NCBI GenBank assembly: GCA_018830205.1
Contig: JAHJSX010000115.1
Location: forward strand, 1-5,727
Reading direction: 5' to 3'
DNA length: 5,727 nucleotides
From: an archaeon
GTDB taxonomy: Archaea; Hydrothermarchaeota; Hydrothermarchaeia; Hydrothermarchaeales; Hydrothermarchaeaceae
Position 1 is the stretch's first letter. Each line of letters begins with the position of its first letter. Both the position numbers and the translations under genes were made by a program. Positions 5,022 to 5,727 of this stretch are shown here, piece by piece. The notes beneath the pieces were generated by a model, which ran no database searches, was not told where the DNA came from, and was given only the letters and a program-made list of their open reading frames with translations.

Positions 5022-5727
5022 TTACTCCAGCATCCTTGCAACGTCTTTTGCGTGGTAGGTAATTATCATGTCTGCCCCTGCCCTCTTTATTGATGTCATG
5101 ATTTCCATGACGACACGTTCCTCATCAATATAACCCTTCTTGCCTGCAGCCTTCACCATTGCATATTCCCCGCTTACATTGTAGGCCGCAGTCGGCATCG
5201 CAAACTCGCTTTTGACCCTGTAAATCAAATCGAGGTAGGATAGGGCTGGTTTTACCATCACGATATCCGCGCCTTCCTCTATGTCAAGGTAAACTTCCTG
5301 CATGGCTTCATTTGAGTTTGCATAGTCCATCTGGTAGCTCCTTCTATCTCCAAAAGAGGGTATGGAATCTGCTGCATCCCTGAACGGACCGTAAAACGAT
5401 GAGGCGAATTTTGCGGCGTATGCCATTATTATCGTGTCAATGTATCCTTCCCCATCAAGAGCCTCGCGGATTGTCCCAACCCTGCCGTCCATCATATCGC
5501 TGGGAGCGATGATGTCAGCACCTGCTTGTGCATGAGAGAGCGCCTGCTTTGCCAGAAGCTCAAGTGTTGGGTCATTTAACACCTTATCGCCCTCGACAAC
5601 CCCGCAGTGCCCGTGGTCTGTGTACTCGCACAGGCAAACATCGGTAATGACAACCAGATCATCTCCAACCTCGTCCTTTATCTCGGCTATTGCCCTTTGT
5701 ATTATGCCGTCTTTGTTGTATGCTTGA
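5022..5727 (-). CDS. hemB: Porphobilinogen synthase (5-aminolevulinate dehydratase), C-terminal part (cut by window edge)
   Basis: HemB condenses two 5-aminolevulinate molecules into porphobilinogen. The frame is open from the right edge (first complete codon at 5726-5724) to a TAA at 5024-5022. That gives 234 residues of a family usually about 320-330 long, so roughly the first 90 are outside. In fragment numbering, the catalytic-zinc motif DVCLCEYTDHGHCG (29-42) has C31, C33 and C41, which marks the zinc-dependent, not the magnesium-only, type. The two substrate-binding lysines are K106 in AKFASSFYGPFRDAA and K159 in IVMVKPAL. SGEYAMVKAA and SIKRAGADMIITY complete the signature. A GTG at 5582-5580 could be taken as a start, but it lies inside the barrel and would discard the zinc site. 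One local oddity is YQMDYAN where YQMDPAN is common. The stop abuts the hemL TTG, so this is the first visible gene of the hemB-hemL-hemC run. Confidence 0.96.
   Translation of the reverse strand, partial: QAYNKDGIIQRAIAEIKDEVGDDLVVITDVCLCEYTDHGHCGVVEGDKVLNDPTLELLAKQALSHAQAGADIIAPSDMMDGRVGTIREALDGEGYIDTIIMAYAAKFASSFYGPFRDAADSIPSFGDRRSYQMDYANSNEAMQEVYLDIEEGADIVMVKPALSYLDLIYRVKSEFAMPTAAYNVSGEYAMVKAAGKKGYIDEERVVMEIMTSIKRAGADMIITYHAKDVARMLE

Noticed and set aside
5022..5582. Short HemB starting from GTG at 5582
   Set aside because: The frame continues upstream to the window edge and contains the zinc-binding cysteine cluster, so the GTG is an internal valine.
1..5727. CRISPR arrays, tRNA or rRNA genes, insertion sequences, phage or defence genes
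   Set aside because: I looked through the window on both strands and found no tandem or spaced repeats, transposase motifs, terminal inverted repeats or cloverleaf patterns; coding genes fill nearly all of it.

Overview
The window reads as ordinary archaeal chromosome. The strongest taxonomic marker is a complete ribosomal protein S8e gene, a family of Archaea and Eukarya. Two further signs agree: TATA-like boxes sit about 25 bases upstream of start codons (leaderless genes), and a C5-type tetrapyrrole cluster is arranged as a tight operon. Base composition is moderate and looks even, and I see no mobile element, CRISPR array, tRNA or rRNA. I cannot name the lineage from sequence alone; a euryarchaeal-type organism is the best guess.

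Layout from left to right. Positions 1-359 (minus) hold the N-terminal part of a ClC-type chloride channel/transporter that runs off the left edge. A 77-base spacer (360-436) carries two back-to-back archaeal promoters. Positions 437-1207 (plus) encode a xylose-isomerase-like TIM-barrel protein of unknown substrate, whose end overlaps by 11 bases the end of the convergent gene at 1197-2423 (minus), a CNNM/CorC (HlyC) membrane protein with a CBS pair. Upstream of that, all on minus, come rps8e (2438-2815), hemC (2857-3762), hemL (3759-5021) and the C-terminal two thirds of hemB (5022 to the right edge).

Transcription of the right-hand block runs hemB, hemL, hemC, rps8e, CNNM. HemL makes 5-aminolevulinate from glutamate-1-semialdehyde, HemB condenses two of these to porphobilinogen, and HemC polymerises four porphobilinogens to hydroxymethylbilane. 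These are three of the steps leading to uroporphyrinogen III, the precursor of siroheme, heme, cobamides and coenzyme F430. The hem genes abut or overlap (TAA directly followed by TTG; ATGA overlap), which suggests translational coupling. A 41-base AT-rich gap before rps8e may hold a second promoter serving rps8e and the CNNM gene. hemA and hemD are not in the window and may lie beyond the right edge.

I found no undescribed multi-gene system. The points most worth a second look are the shared divergent leaderless promoter, the non-canonical ClC motif, and the coupling of a ribosomal protein gene to a probable magnesium-transport gene downstream of tetrapyrrole genes.
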